Part shown: positions 53,451 through 62,388 of the stretch, piece after piece
Position numbering within the stretch: position 1 is the first letter of the stretch
Layout of the letters: every line of letters begins with the position of its first letter
From: Caballeronia sordidicola
Lineage (GTDB): Bacteria; Pseudomonadota; Gammaproteobacteria; Burkholderiales; Burkholderiaceae
NCBI RefSeq assembly: GCF_002220365.1
Contig: NZ_MTHB01000027.1
Span: 62,001 to 126,000 of the forward strand
DNA length: 64,000 bases
Direction: 5' to 3'
Program-made: the position numbers and the translations under genes
Notes under the pieces: model-generated
Database searches by the model: none
Told to the model about the DNA's origin: nothing
What the model saw: the letters and a program-made list of their open reading frames with translations, nothing else

Positions 53451-53975
53451 CTAGGCGAGCGCGGCCCGGATCCGGTCGATCGCCGTGATGTTCGGCGCGC
53501 CGTTGCCAAGCCGTTCACGAGGGCACCACGGGTACGGTAGCGCGCCGGCCCACCGGAGGATTGGCTCGACGGTATCCTGCGGCAATGTCGTCATCTCTTC
53601 TATCGTGATACGGAGTTGCCGGACCTGTCCGGAATTCTCCGCCGCAAGCCACTCGTACCGGCCGAAACCGGCACGCGCCAAGCCGGTGCTTTTCTCCGAC
53701 ATGCAGACAAGCCAGTTGCAACTGAACGCCGGTCCTGCGGCGGGCGGGGCGCCGATGCAGAACGTGTAAACATTCTCATAGCGCTGCGCAAACCCGCTGA
53801 CCAGAACATCCGAAATGGCTTTCGCCCCTTTGACCGTGCCCGGAAACGAGATTTCCGAGGTATTCACTTGCATCGTCAGTTCGGCATCGGCGGTAAATGC
53901 GTCGGCGATCAAAAACGGGCGATTTCCGTCCTTTGCCCGAATATAGGTTTCGATAGATTTTTGCAGGGAGATCAT
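53451..53975 (-). CDS. NTF2/SnoaL-like protein
   Basis: 174 aa with the alpha-plus-beta pattern of the NTF2-like superfamily: a helical start SIETYIRAKDGNRPFLIADAF, then ADAELTMQV and a late LRITIEEMT strand. Members are small ligand-binding or isomerase proteins with no shared catalytic residues. The ATG at 53975 has no clear ribosome site. The stretch WAGALPYPWCPRER near the end is conserved-looking. Function unknown. Confidence 0.7.
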   Translation of the reverse strand: MISLQKSIETYIRAKDGNRPFLIADAFTADAELTMQVNTSEISFPGTVKGAKAISDVLVSGFAQRYENVYTFCIGAPPAAGPAFSCNWLVCMSEKSTGLARAGFGRYEWLAAENSGQVRQLRITIEEMTTLPQDTVEPILRWAGALPYPWCPRERLGNGAPNITAIDRIRAALA

Positions 53976-54252
53976 GGGCGGTTCAGTGACCAGGCTGACA
54001 AGGCGGGAAATGATGCGGCCCCCAGTCTATCGCCGCCTGACGCCTGCAGGGCGGTATCCCTTCGCCCTTGGCGGGCATGCGGGCGACGTCTTATCGAGGT
54101 CCTTGACGGCCGGATAATTCAGGCTGGCCCCGGCCATTGCGCCATATCGGAAAAGCCGGGCTTGGGATAATTGCTTCCTCGAAAGCGAGTTTTCGCGTAG
54201 ATTTGCGACCGCGAAACAATTGTTACCCGGTAAAAGTAAGAGGAAACCATTC

Positions 54253-54768
54253 ATGAGCATTGCCCGGCGAATCCGCGAAGTGTCCAAGTTGAGCGGCGAT
54301 TTCCTGCTGCGTTCAGGCACGCGCAGCAACACCTACTTCGACAAATATCGCTTCGAGTCCGATCCCGTATTGCTGAAGGCGATTGCGGAAGCGATGGTGC
54401 CCCTGATCCCCCCCGGCACTGAAATATTGGGCGGACTCGAGATGGGCGGCATTCCAATCGTGACCATGCTCAGCCAGGTGACCGGCTTGCCTGCCGCGTA
54501 TATCCGCAAGGAAGCGAAAGAGTACGGCACCTGCAAGTATGCGGAAGGCGCCGAGCTGGCCGGACGCAAGCTTGTGCTGGTCGAGGACATTGTGTCGAGT
54601 GGCGGCGCAATTTCCGACGCGGTCGCCAAACTGCGCGCCGATGGCGTGCCGGTTTCGCTGACGTTGTGCGTGATCGACCGTGAAAGCGGCGGTAAGGAAA
54701 TGCTCGCAGGAATTGGGATTGAATTGAAATCCCTCTATACCTTCTCGCAGATAGAAGCCGGGCAGTAA
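54253..54768 (+). CDS. pyrE: Orotate phosphoribosyltransferase, short type
   Basis: 171 aa from ATG 54253 after AAGAGG; an open frame from 54220 precedes that site. The PRPP loop LVLVEDIVSSGGA is at about 111-123, and TYFDKYRFESDP and EILGGLEMGGIPIV are characteristic of OPRT. It transfers ribose phosphate to orotate in pyrimidine synthesis. It is clearly shorter than the usual betaproteobacterial PyrE (about 210-230 aa), so it may be a second copy with a different role. Confidence 0.85.
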   Translation: MSIARRIREVSKLSGDFLLRSGTRSNTYFDKYRFESDPVLLKAIAEAMVPLIPPGTEILGGLEMGGIPIVTMLSQVTGLPAAYIRKEAKEYGTCKYAEGAELAGRKLVLVEDIVSSGGAISDAVAKLRADGVPVSLTLCVIDRESGGKEMLAGIGIELKSLYTFSQIEAGQ

Positions 54769-54869
54769 AGGCTTGCCTTGCGGCGATTCCGTGCAATTCC
54801 GTGCCGATTCCGCGCGCTCTGAGCACTCTGAGCGCGCCATCCTGAGTCTTCATCCCTGAGCGGCCGAGC

Positions 54870-55265
54870 ATGCAGCTTCTTGATCACGTTTCTATCGGTG
54901 TTCCTGATCTTGACATTGCCCGGCGTTTTTACGACGCCATCATGAGCGCGCTCGGTGCAGCGAAGGTGTATGACTTGCCACACGCGCTTGGATACGGCGA
55001 ACGGTGCACGCCGCAGGATTGCGCATCGACTTATCTAGCGGTGTACCTGGATCGGGGTGTGATAGGCGACAACAAGCGGCACTGGTGTTTCAAGGCCGTG
55101 TCGCGTGCGCAGGTCGACGCGTTCAACGCGGCCGGCCTTGCGGCTGGGGGGAGTTCGGACGGACCGCCAGGGTTGCGATCCGACTACCACGCTGGTTATT
55201 ACGCCGCCTTCCTGCTTGATCCGGTGGGCAATCGCGTTGAAGCGGTCTGTCACCTCGTCGTCTGA
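54870..55265 (+). CDS. VOC (glyoxalase/bleomycin-resistance fold) protein
   Basis: 131 aa. Begins MQLLDHVSIGVPDLDIARRF and ends DPVGNRVEAVCH, the paired beta-alpha-beta-beta-beta modules of the VOC family; metal ligands are His6 and a late Glu. Small members act as lactoylglutathione lyases or dioxygenases. The gene lies 101 bp after pyrE. Exact reaction unknown. Confidence 0.85.
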   Translation: MQLLDHVSIGVPDLDIARRFYDAIMSALGAAKVYDLPHALGYGERCTPQDCASTYLAVYLDRGVIGDNKRHWCFKAVSRAQVDAFNAAGLAAGGSSDGPPGLRSDYHAGYYAAFLLDPVGNRVEAVCHLVV

Positions 55266-55314
55266 CGGCCGGTTTTCTCAAGCTCTCACTAAGCGTGCGC
55301 AATAAGCGCCCGCA

Positions 55315-55500
55315 TTACCCGAAAAATAGTTGCGTGCGCCGGAAGTCATCGGCGGTGATGGCTTGTTCGCCGGTCTTGTCGATATTGGTTTTGTCCCGCC
55401 ACAGCGGCACGAAACTGCGCGACCAACGCCATGAATACGTTGTCCCGGGTCTCGAGTTCCGCACTGAGCGCCTCGGACTTCGCGATCAGGCCCGGTGAAC
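55315..55500 (-). pseudogene. Possible frameshifted 3' gene remnant
   Basis: Read on the minus strand, one frame gives LIAKSEALSAELETRDNVF and, after a shift of frame near 55400, another gives WRDKTNIDKTGEQAITADDF ending at the stop 55315-55317. The two halves look like one coding sequence broken by an indel. The parent family was not recognised and no start was found. Confidence 0.3.
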
Positions 55501-55561
55501 CTACTGCGCCCGAGTCGAGATAACCATTAGCATCGCCAAGTTGTTTTGGGATCTGACGTGG

Positions 55562-55786
55562 CTATTGAATCTGGTCGGCGTCAGTCGAGGCCTGCTGGTG
55601 CCGATGCCCATGGCCTCTACCAGTTGCGGCCGGAGCGCTGGCTTGAACCGGCGCCGCGGGCGGATGGTTGATGTACTGGAAGTTCTGCGCGATGGCCGAG
55701 TTGGGTGTGTCCTGACTGAACTGTGCGTTAGCTGAAGAAACGAACAACAGACAAGCGACGCCCGGAGCAAAAAGAATACGGTTCAT
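55562..55786 (-). CDS. Small secreted protein, Pro/His-rich tail
   Basis: 74 aa from ATG 55786. Hydrophobic signal (ILFAPGVACLLFVSSANAQ), then DTPNSAIAQNFQYINHPPAAP and a His-rich GRGHGHRHQQ tail. No family recognised. The ribosome site is weak. Several small exported proteins of this type occur in this window. Confidence 0.5.
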   Translation of the reverse strand: MNRILFAPGVACLLFVSSANAQFSQDTPNSAIAQNFQYINHPPAAPVQASAPAATGRGHGHRHQQASTDADQIQ

Positions 55787-55925
55787 TTGTGGCTCGCTTG
55801 CATTGATGAGGCCCGTGATTTTCAGTCGCATGATCCGGTCGGATGGAAACACCATGGTTGCCGCAAACCGCGGCCGCTGACCCGGCTCATGATCGTGACC
55901 AGAGCGACGTAATCAAAGCGTGAAG

Positions 55926-55955
55926 AAAAAAACGGCCCACCCAAGAGGGCGGGCC
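55926..55955 (-). terminator. Rho-independent terminator, minus strand
   Basis: A 9-bp GC-rich stem (55934-55942 with 55947-55955) with one wobble pair and a 4-nt loop. On the minus strand it is followed by seven T residues (A-tract 55926-55932). It lies 22 bp after the stop of the small Cys-rich gene, which supports that gene. Confidence 0.8.
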
Positions 55956-55977
55956 AAGCTGCAGTCACTTGCATCAC

Positions 55978-56112
55978 TCACAACCGCGTCTTGGGAGAAG
56001 ACGCCCGTCGAGTGTATGCCGTGGTTGTCGTGGATGCGTTGCAAGTCTGCTTACATGCGTTACACCGCATGACAAGGGGTCCTTCAAAGTAGGAGGAACA
56101 AGCCTTGCACAT
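55978..56112 (-). CDS. Small Cys-rich, zinc-ribbon-like protein
   Basis: 44 aa from ATG 56112: MCKACSSYFEGPLVMRCNAC. Two CxxC pairs (CKAC and CNAC) about 13 residues apart, plus a further Cys, could bind one zinc. The intrinsic terminator directly after the stop argues that this strand is transcribed. The frame is open further upstream to 56277 but without this pattern. No family recognised. Confidence 0.4.
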   Translation of the reverse strand: MCKACSSYFEGPLVMRCNACKQTCNASTTTTAYTRRASSPKTRL

Positions 56113-56605
56113 AGTTGGCGGCGCTGCCTGCCGCGGCCTGACAGGCAGCGTGATGAATGAAGCACATGGCATCCGGATAGCCGGATAGATTACAAAATGC
56201 CGACATGAAACGAGTATTGAGTGAAGTTTGACTAGGGTCACCGAGTTGCGATCCGAGCTTAATTGAAGATTATTCACGTTCGATTCACACTTGACTCACC
56301 ACTTGACTCACCACTTGACTCACCCCTTAACTCACGTTAACCCTAGCGGTTTTTGGCACAAAAAATTGCGAAAAGTTGTTATCCAATTTGCTTTCGAGCC
56401 GTTAACAAGGGGAATAGGTGGACAACCATCGACCGGCGGGAAACTCTTGGGACGCGTGATCGACGACATCATCAACCGTGAATGCCGGGGTTGAGGCGTG
56501 TTGTTCAACGTCCGCCGATGTCGGCGTCTGTACTGCCTGTATATGAATAACTCGCTTTGTGAAGCCACTTCACTTTTTACCAGCCTCACACTTATGGAAA
56601 ACACC
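56113..56605. other. Intergenic stretch with 12-bp tandem repeats
   Basis: About 490 bp with no clear gene besides the tandem repeat at 56288-56335. The part between 56340 and 56600 has a few short frames without ribosome sites and probably holds the promoter of the His-rich secreted protein. Confidence 0.4.
56288..56335. repeat. Four tandem 12-bp repeats
   Basis: Three perfect copies of CACTTGACTCAC (56288-56323) and a diverged fourth (56324-56335). Each unit contains a TTGACT, identical to a -35 box. Copy number is likely to vary between strains. Confidence 0.75.
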
Positions 56606-56746
56606 ATGAAGAAAATTGCCATCACCCTTGCTCTCGCAGCGACAACGTTTTGCGCTATCGCCCCGGCCTACGCTGCGCCGTATCACCACCATCGCGAGTG
56701 CCACAAAGTGAGAGTGCATCACCATTGGGAAAATCGCTGCCATTGA
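56606..56746 (+). CDS. 46-aa secreted His-rich protein
   Basis: Starts at ATG 56606 with GGAA just upstream. A clean signal peptide (KKIAITLALAATTFCAIAPAYA) leaves a mature peptide of only about 23 residues, APYHHHRECHKVRVHHHWEN and then RCH, with eight or so His and two Cys. It could bind a metal ion in the periplasm. Followed by a strong hairpin at 56761-56799. Confidence 0.65.
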   Translation: MKKIAITLALAATTFCAIAPAYAAPYHHHRECHKVRVHHHWENRCH

Positions 56747-56760
56747 TTGCGGGGAGCATT

Positions 56761-56799
56761 CCGGCTGATCGATGTGCCGGCTTGGCATCGATCAGCCGG
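56761..56799 (+). terminator. Hairpin after the His-rich gene
   Basis: A perfect 14-bp stem (56761-56774 with 56786-56799) and an 11-nt loop, starting 14 bp after the stop. A weak TTAAA follows instead of a T-run. Confidence 0.6.
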
Positions 56800-56862
56800 T
56801 TAAATCCGCGCCATCCACCGAGAGATATTCAAACTCTCCGGCATAGCGATTAAGCAGCTTTT

Positions 56863-56900
56863 GAAAAAGCCGTTCCGCATTTCGCCGGAACGGCTTTTTC
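56863..56900. terminator. Bidirectional intrinsic terminator
   Basis: A 15-bp stem (56863-56877 with 56886-56900), flanked by A-tract and T-tract within the arms (GAAAAAGCC...GGCTTTTTC). It works in both directions and closes off the small-protein region from the diguanylate cyclase. Confidence 0.8.
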
Positions 56901-57248
56901 GCATCCGGCATTTCACTGCGCAACGGGTATCTTGACGCTGTTGCATTGCAATGACAGCCTTGTCGGGCAAGCACCTTCCAGAAGAAAGATCGTCGCGCGC
57001 CACTGCGGAGCGAATAGAATAATTGCATGATGAATGGGTGCCGGGGTGCGCATCAAGGAACTGGACCAATCAGGCAGATCAAAAGGTGGGACGTGCAAGC
57101 CAGGCATTGACTGATTGCATGGGTGACGTCGGCTTTAGGGAAACCGTCCCGCAAGCGGGAGAATCGATCGGCGAAGTGCAAACAGGCGTGGGTCGGCTTG
57201 GGTCCGATAAGCGCCAGACAATAGCGCCTTAGCGTTGGAAGCCTTCGA
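56901..57248. other. Upstream region of diguanylate cyclase
   Basis: About 350 bp, no gene seen. Frames are short and without ribosome sites. The cyclase promoter is presumably near its right end. Confidence 0.35.
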
Positions 57249-58781
57249 ATGTTAAAAAAACCGACTATTTTCTTTCGGCTAAGAGCGGCTTTAGCACGCC
57301 ATCCGAATGCAATAGGTCTAGGTAGCATCGCTTTCTCAGTGATCGTGTTCGGGTTCGCCCTGGCTGTTCTAGTGCAGGCGCGTCAGGACGCGACCGCTCG
57401 CGCCGTCGAGAATGCGGACAACCTCGCGCGGGTCATTGAACATGACATCACCTACACCTCCCAACTCACGGACCTTTCCATCCAGGCGGCCGTGGACGGC
57501 GCACAAGACGCAGATGTCATGCGGTTGCCGGACCACCTGAGGCGGGAACTTCTCTTCGACAGATCCGCTACCGCCAGCCAGTACATAGGCTCGTTGCTGT
57601 GCCTTGATTCGCGGGGCAAGATCATTGTGGATTCCACAAGCGTGGTTCCACGCAGCGTGAATCTGGCCGATCGCACATGGTTCACCGTTCATCGCGACAA
57701 TCCAAAGCTGGGGCTGTTTGTCAGCCGTCCACTCCAGTCGCGCCTCAATCCCGGCGAGGTCGATCTCATGTTCAGCCGGCGCGTGAACCATCCTGATGGC
57801 TCGTTCGCCGGTGTGGTGGTGGCGGCCTTTCGCCTCGACTACTTCCAGAACCTGCTGTCGGGCGTCAAGCTGGGCCCCGGGGGGAACATTACGCTCTTGC
57901 AGGATGACGGCCATGTGATCCTACGTTATCCGAATGATGGAACCCCGGTTGACGAGAACTTCAGCGGTAGAAAAAATTTCGAGCGGTTCAGGCAGACGCA
58001 TGAGACGTCGTTCCTCGGCACGTCCGGGAAAGACGGAAAGGAGCGGCTCTACAACTTTCGCAGATTCGACAAGCTGAAAATGATCGTGATCATTGCGCCC
58101 GCGGCCCGTTACGTGTTCGCGGACTGGACGAGCCGGGCGTGGTACATCGGCATTGTCACCGCGCTGCTGATCGTCGGTATGTTGTTCGCAGCGCAGCTTC
58201 TCTCGGTGGAATTCCGGCACAGGCTGGTCGTGGAGCAGCAGTTACGCGACATGACGCGTATCGACGGGCTGACGGGTCTCAGTAACCGGCGCAGTCTGGA
58301 CGATCGTCTCATGCTCGAATGGCACCGCGCGAAACGCTCGGGAAAACCATTGGCGCTATTGTTCGTGGATATCGACCGGTTTAAACGCTACAACGACACG
58401 TACGGTCATCAGGCCGGTGACGATGCGTTGACCGCCGTGGCACAGGCGATCGCGCGCAACAGCCAGCGGCCGGGCGATATCGCTGCTCGCTTCGGGGGCG
58501 AGGAGTTTGTCGTCGTGCTGCCGGAGACCGACGGTGCGGCGGCGGCTGTGGTTGCAGCCGCTATCCACGCGGCTGTGCGTGGACTGGCTATCGAACACAA
58601 CGGGAGCGAACATGGGGTTATCACGGTGAGCATTGGCGTGGCGTGTACAGACACCGAAGAGGTGACCGACGCGCTTGGGCTCATCAAGGTGGCAGACCAG
58701 GCCGTGTATCGGGCGAAGGCCTCAGGCAGAAACCAAACCAGCATGGCCGAGCCATTCGGCGGAGCGGCCGTTACGACCTAG
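57249..58781 (+). CDS. Membrane diguanylate cyclase with Cache sensor domain
   Basis: 510 aa. Two membrane helices (about 20-45 and 290-318) flank a periplasmic Cache-type sensor domain with DRTWFTVHRDNPKLGLFVSRP. The C-terminal GGDEF domain has the intact active site RFGGEEF (414-420) and an inhibitory I-site RPGD at 407-410, five residues before it. It should make cyclic di-GMP and be product-inhibited. Ligand unknown; an organic acid or amino acid is common for such sensors. GGAAG precedes the ATG. Confidence 0.93.
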   Translation: MLKKPTIFFRLRAALARHPNAIGLGSIAFSVIVFGFALAVLVQARQDATARAVENADNLARVIEHDITYTSQLTDLSIQAAVDGAQDADVMRLPDHLRRELLFDRSATASQYIGSLLCLDSRGKIIVDSTSVVPRSVNLADRTWFTVHRDNPKLGLFVSRPLQSRLNPGEVDLMFSRRVNHPDGSFAGVVVAAFRLDYFQNLLSGVKLGPGGNITLLQDDGHVILRYPNDGTPVDENFSGRKNFERFRQTHETSFLGTSGKDGKERLYNFRRFDKLKMIVIIAPAARYVFADWTSRAWYIGIVTALLIVGMLFAAQLLSVEFRHRLVVEQQLRDMTRIDGLTGLSNRRSLDDRLMLEWHRAKRSGKPLALLFVDIDRFKRYNDTYGHQAGDDALTAVAQAIARNSQRPGDIAARFGGEEFVVVLPETDGAAAAVVAAAIHAAVRGLAIEHNGSEHGVITVSIGVACTDTEEVTDALGLIKVADQAVYRAKASGRNQTSMAEPFGGAAVTT

Positions 58782-58881
58782 GCCGGATTTGAATGCCCAC
58801 GGCTTCATGCAAGGCGCGCATCAGGTGTGACCACCACCAGTACGCGACCTCAGGCTGATAGTAACAGCGCGCGCTCTGGCG

Positions 58882-58905
58882 TTCGATTGGCGGGTTCCAA
58901 TCGAA
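58882..58905. terminator. Hairpin between convergent genes
   Basis: TTCGATTGG-CGGGTT-CCAATCGAA, a perfect 9-bp stem with a 6-nt loop after the diguanylate cyclase and before the end of the minus-strand His/Ala-rich gene. No T-run. Confidence 0.5.
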
Positions 58906-58983
58906 GAGGCTAGAGCGGTGATGGTGTCCCTTATGTTGCTGCCGCTTAGTTGCCCGCGGCAACATCCTTTCAAAACCGCGCTC

Positions 58984-59457
58984 TCAGGCCGCGCCGGTGA
59001 CCGGGGTTTTGTCACGGGTTGACGTGACATGCTGTCTGGCCGCCTCGTTGCCATGAGACAGCGCGCGCACGGCAAGGGAAAACGCTAACTGGGTGTCGTG
59101 AGCGACAGCGCTACGGTCATCGTCGAAGAGTTTGGCCGCGTGGCGCAAATGCTGCGCCGCTTGTCCATGGAGCTCCGCGGCGGCTGCGTGATGCTGCGCT
59201 GCGGTGGTGCTGTGTTCAGCGGAACCCGTTGGCGGAGGCAATACTGTCGACGCACCCGCATTGTGTTTGACGACGTTGTTGGCTTCGTCTATGGCGTGAA
59301 GCGCATAACCATGTGCCATGACCGCCTGATGGGCGGCGTGGTCGTAGTCCTTGCCCGCTCCGAAATGGTGTGACGCCTCGCGGTGAAATCGCGCGGCCTG
59401 CTCGTGATGCGACGCTGCGGCTTCGAGATGTCCCTTTTTACTTTGTTTTGTGTTCAT
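58984..59457 (-). CDS. His/Ala-rich hypothetical protein
   Basis: 157 aa from ATG 59457 after GGAGGAG. Amphipathic helices rich in Ala and His (HLEAAASHHEQAARFHREAS, then ELHGQAAQHLRHAAKLF) with HH pairs every 4-7 residues. No signal peptide and no family recognised. It might bind metal or DNA. Codon use and the ribosome site support a real gene. Confidence 0.65.
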   Translation of the reverse strand: MNTKQSKKGHLEAAASHHEQAARFHREASHHFGAGKDYDHAAHQAVMAHGYALHAIDEANNVVKHNAGASTVLPPPTGSAEHSTTAAQHHAAAAELHGQAAQHLRHAAKLFDDDRSAVAHDTQLAFSLAVRALSHGNEAARQHVTSTRDKTPVTGAA

Positions 59458-59655
59458 GGCTGCTCCTCCTGTACAACTTGTCCGACTTCGACGTTTGACC
59501 CGTCGCATGATCCACGCAACAGGCCGGAACCTATCCAATGAATTTACGCTTCTTCGGTTCCGGGAGGTTTTTTTTCGGCAGGCGGGTGCGCTCTTGGTGT
59601 GGCTTATCCGTAAGCCGGTCTGCAGCGAAGCACGCTGGCTTTCATCTAACAGCCG

Positions 59656-60948
59656 TCAGGAAAGCGCATCGAGAAAGCCGTACCACGCCACGCCCGCACT
59701 GATATAGATGCGCTGCAGCGCATGAAGAGGGATCGGCTTGATTGACGTGGGCGGCAGGGGCAGTCCCTGTGCCGCGCCGCTCATGAACGCGGCCAGGTGT
59801 TTGCCCAGGGTGGTCGCCATCGCGATGCCGCGCCCGTTGTAACCCAGGGCAATCGTCAAGCCCTCGGCAGGCGTGTGCACATGCGGCAGGAAGTCCCGTG
59901 TAATGGCGATGCGTCCCGCCCATCGGAATTCAAAGTCGATGCCTGCGAGTTGCGGATACATCAACCGCGCTGCGCGTTCAAGATGCGACCAATCAGCAGC
60001 AGTGCGCGGATCGCGGAAGGGACCGCGGCCCCCCATCAGCAAGCGGCCTGCGGCGTCCTTGCGGAAATACAGCAGGAGTCGCCGCGAGTCCGACGCGACT
60101 TCGCGTCCAGGCAGCACGGTCGCTGAGATATCGTCGGGTAAAGGCCGGGTTGCGACAATGAAACTGTTCGCCGCGATCACAGATTGTGCGAGGCCGGGCC
60201 AAAGCGAATCGGTATAACCGTTGGTCGCGAGCAGCACCTGTTTCGCATCGATGACAACGCCGCCCGCACATCGCACACGCCAACCGCCGGAACTCTGTTC
60301 GAGCGCGACCGCGCGCGTGGCGCCATGAATGGCGGCGCCCGCTGCCTTCGCCGCACGCGCCAGTCCACGCGCATAACTCAGCGGCTGCACGCTGCCGGCA
60401 CGTTTGTCGATCCAGCCGCCTACGAAGGTTTCAGTGCCGAGACGCTTCGAGACCTGCGTGCGGTCAAGTAGTTCGACCGGTGCACCACGCGCTTCCCACT
60501 GCCGCGCGCGGGCGTGCAGCGTGCCGAGCAGCTTGTCGGAATGCGTGGGCTGAATCCAGCCATTGCGGGTGGCATCGCATTGGATCTGGTGGCGTTCAAT
60601 CAGGTCGAAGACCGTGTCCGCGGCGCTGCCCGCGATCTGCGCGAGGGCATCACCATCGCGTGAACCATATCGGCGGATGAGTTCATCCGGATCGTATTTC
60701 AGCCCCGGGATCACCTGGCCGCCGTTGCGGCCGGACGCGCCCCAGCCCGGTTCGTTCGCATCGATCACGCAGACTTTCAACCCATGCGCGGCAAGATGCA
60801 ATGCGCTCGACAGACCCGTATAACCCGCCCCGACAATCAGCACATCGGTTTTGACGGAGGTGTCGAGCGAAGGCGTATCGACGGACGGTTCCGCAGTCGC
60901 GGCCCACAGAGAGGGCGGCAACGCTCGTGCAACTTCAACAAGGCTCAT
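59656..60948 (-). CDS. FAD-dependent amine oxidoreductase (PuuB-like)
   Basis: 430 aa of the DAO/PuuB type. FAD motif VLIVGAGYTGLSSALHLA near 36-53, then WGASGRNGGQV and a C-terminal GYNGRGIAMATTLG that contacts FAD. Family members oxidize gamma-glutamylputrescine, glycine-type amines or other primary amines. It follows the amino-acid ABC ATPase gene by 9 bp, so import and oxidation of one amine or amino acid is likely. Confidence 0.9.
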   Translation of the reverse strand: MSLVEVARALPPSLWAATAEPSVDTPSLDTSVKTDVLIVGAGYTGLSSALHLAAHGLKVCVIDANEPGWGASGRNGGQVIPGLKYDPDELIRRYGSRDGDALAQIAGSAADTVFDLIERHQIQCDATRNGWIQPTHSDKLLGTLHARARQWEARGAPVELLDRTQVSKRLGTETFVGGWIDKRAGSVQPLSYARGLARAAKAAGAAIHGATRAVALEQSSGGWRVRCAGGVVIDAKQVLLATNGYTDSLWPGLAQSVIAANSFIVATRPLPDDISATVLPGREVASDSRRLLLYFRKDAAGRLLMGGRGPFRDPRTAADWSHLERAARLMYPQLAGIDFEFRWAGRIAITRDFLPHVHTPAEGLTIALGYNGRGIAMATTLGKHLAAFMSGAAQGLPLPPTSIKPIPLHALQRIYISAGVAWYGFLDALS

Positions 60949-60957
60949 GTTGGATAT

Positions 60958-61704
60958 TCAGGTCGAAGGCGCGTCGGAGGAGGTGAGTACCCGGCGCAGG
61001 AAATCGCGTGTGCGAGGATGTTGCGGACGTTCGAGCAGATCGGCTGCGGCGCCTTCCTCGCATATCGTGCCGTCGTAGAGAAAGCACACCCTGTCCGCCA
61101 CCTCGCGCGCAAAACTCATTTCGTGCGTGACGACGATCATGGTCATGCCGTCATAGGCGAGTTGGCGCATGACGTTCAGTACCTCGCCGACCAGCTCCGG
61201 ATCGAGCGCGGAAGTAGGCTCGTCGAAGAGGATGGCCTTGGGTTCCATGGCGAGCGCGCGGGCGATCGCCACGCGTTGCTGCTGGCCGCCCGATAATTCC
61301 GACGGATAGGCATCCATACGATGCCCGAGCCCGACCTTGTCGAGCAGATGGCGCGCCTTTTCGCGGGCTTGCACACGGCCTTCCTTTTTCACGAACACCG
61401 GACCCTCGCAGACATTTTCCAGGGCGGTACGGTGCGGCCATAAGTTGAAACGCTGGAACACCATGCCCACTTGCATGCGCAAATCGTGAATGTGTTTCGA
61501 ACGGGCATCGACTGCATTGCCATCCACGGTGATCGTGCCGGCGTCATGCATTTCCAGGCCGTTGATGCAACGCAGGAGCGTCGATTTACCCGACCCCGAC
61601 GGCCCGATCAGACAGACCACCTGACCCGCTTCAACGTTGAGGCTGACGCCCTTCAGCACTTCCTGATCGTGGAAGCGTTTATGAATCGATTCAACCTTGA
61701 TCAT
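60958..61704 (-). CDS. Polar amino-acid ABC transporter ATPase
   Basis: 248 aa of the GlnQ/HisP type. Walker [10 protein letters not shown], signature LSGGQQQR, Walker [21 protein letters not shown]. Its start overlaps the permease gene end by 4 bp (ATGA). Part of the SBP-permease-ATPase-oxidase operon. Confidence 0.94.
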   Translation of the reverse strand: MIKVESIHKRFHDQEVLKGVSLNVEAGQVVCLIGPSGSGKSTLLRCINGLEMHDAGTITVDGNAVDARSKHIHDLRMQVGMVFQRFNLWPHRTALENVCEGPVFVKKEGRVQAREKARHLLDKVGLGHRMDAYPSELSGGQQQRVAIARALAMEPKAILFDEPTSALDPELVGEVLNVMRQLAYDGMTMIVVTHEMSFAREVADRVCFLYDGTICEEGAAADLLERPQHPRTRDFLRRVLTSSDAPST

Positions 61705-62357
61705 CGTTTCCCCTTGAGGCCGAGGCGGCGTTCGAGGCGGCGTAAGCCATAGACGAGCGGCAGGCTGAGCGCGAGATAAAGCAACGCAACCAGCGTGAAT
61801 ACCGTCATGTTCTGGAAAGTCGACGATGCGATCAACTGCCCGGCACGCGTCATCTCAGCAACCGTAATGGTGGATGCGAGCGACGAGTCCTTCAGCATCA
61901 TCACGAGTGTGTTGCCGTAGGACGGCAGTGAGATCTTGAACGCCTGCGGCAGCACCACGCGCCGCATGATCAAGGCGCCGCGCATGCCGATGGATTGCGC
62001 GGCCTCTATCTGCCCATGATCGATCGCCTGGATACCCGCTCGAAAATTCTCGGCCTGATACACGGAATAGGCGATGCCAAGTCCGATAAAACCGGCCTGG
62101 AAGGCTGACAAGCTCACGCCGAGATCGGGCAATACGAAGTAGATATAAAAGAGCTGGACGATGATCGGCAGACCGCGGATCACGTTGATGAACGTCGCCG
62201 CCGCGTGCGAGGCGAACTTGTTCGACGACACGCGCATCAGCGCCAGCAGGAGTCCGAGCAGCGTGCTCAGGATGAACGAGCAGAAGGTGATCTCGATCGT
62301 GACGATCGCGCCTTTCAGCAGGATCGGCAGGAACTCGATGGCGTTCTGGAAGAACAT
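61701..62357 (-). CDS. Polar amino-acid ABC transporter permease
   Basis: 218 aa, HisM/GlnP type with about 5 helices. The conserved EAA-like loop is [22 protein letters not shown] near 138-159. A single permease gene is present, so it would act as a homodimer. It follows the binding-protein gene by 31 bp. Confidence 0.93.
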   Translation of the reverse strand: MFFQNAIEFLPILLKGAIVTIEITFCSFILSTLLGLLLALMRVSSNKFASHAAATFINVIRGLPIIVQLFYIYFVLPDLGVSLSAFQAGFIGLGIAYSVYQAENFRAGIQAIDHGQIEAAQSIGMRGALIMRRVVLPQAFKISLPSYGNTLVMMLKDSSLASTITVAEMTRAGQLIASSTFQNMTVFTLVALLYLALSLPLVYGLRRLERRLGLKGKR

Positions 62358-62388
62358 GGCTTCTATCCTCTCTGTGCCGAGGACGTTT

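Noticed and set aside
56288..56335. Short repeats considered as a CRISPR array
   Set aside because: The units are 12 bp and contiguous with no spacers, and there are no cas genes.
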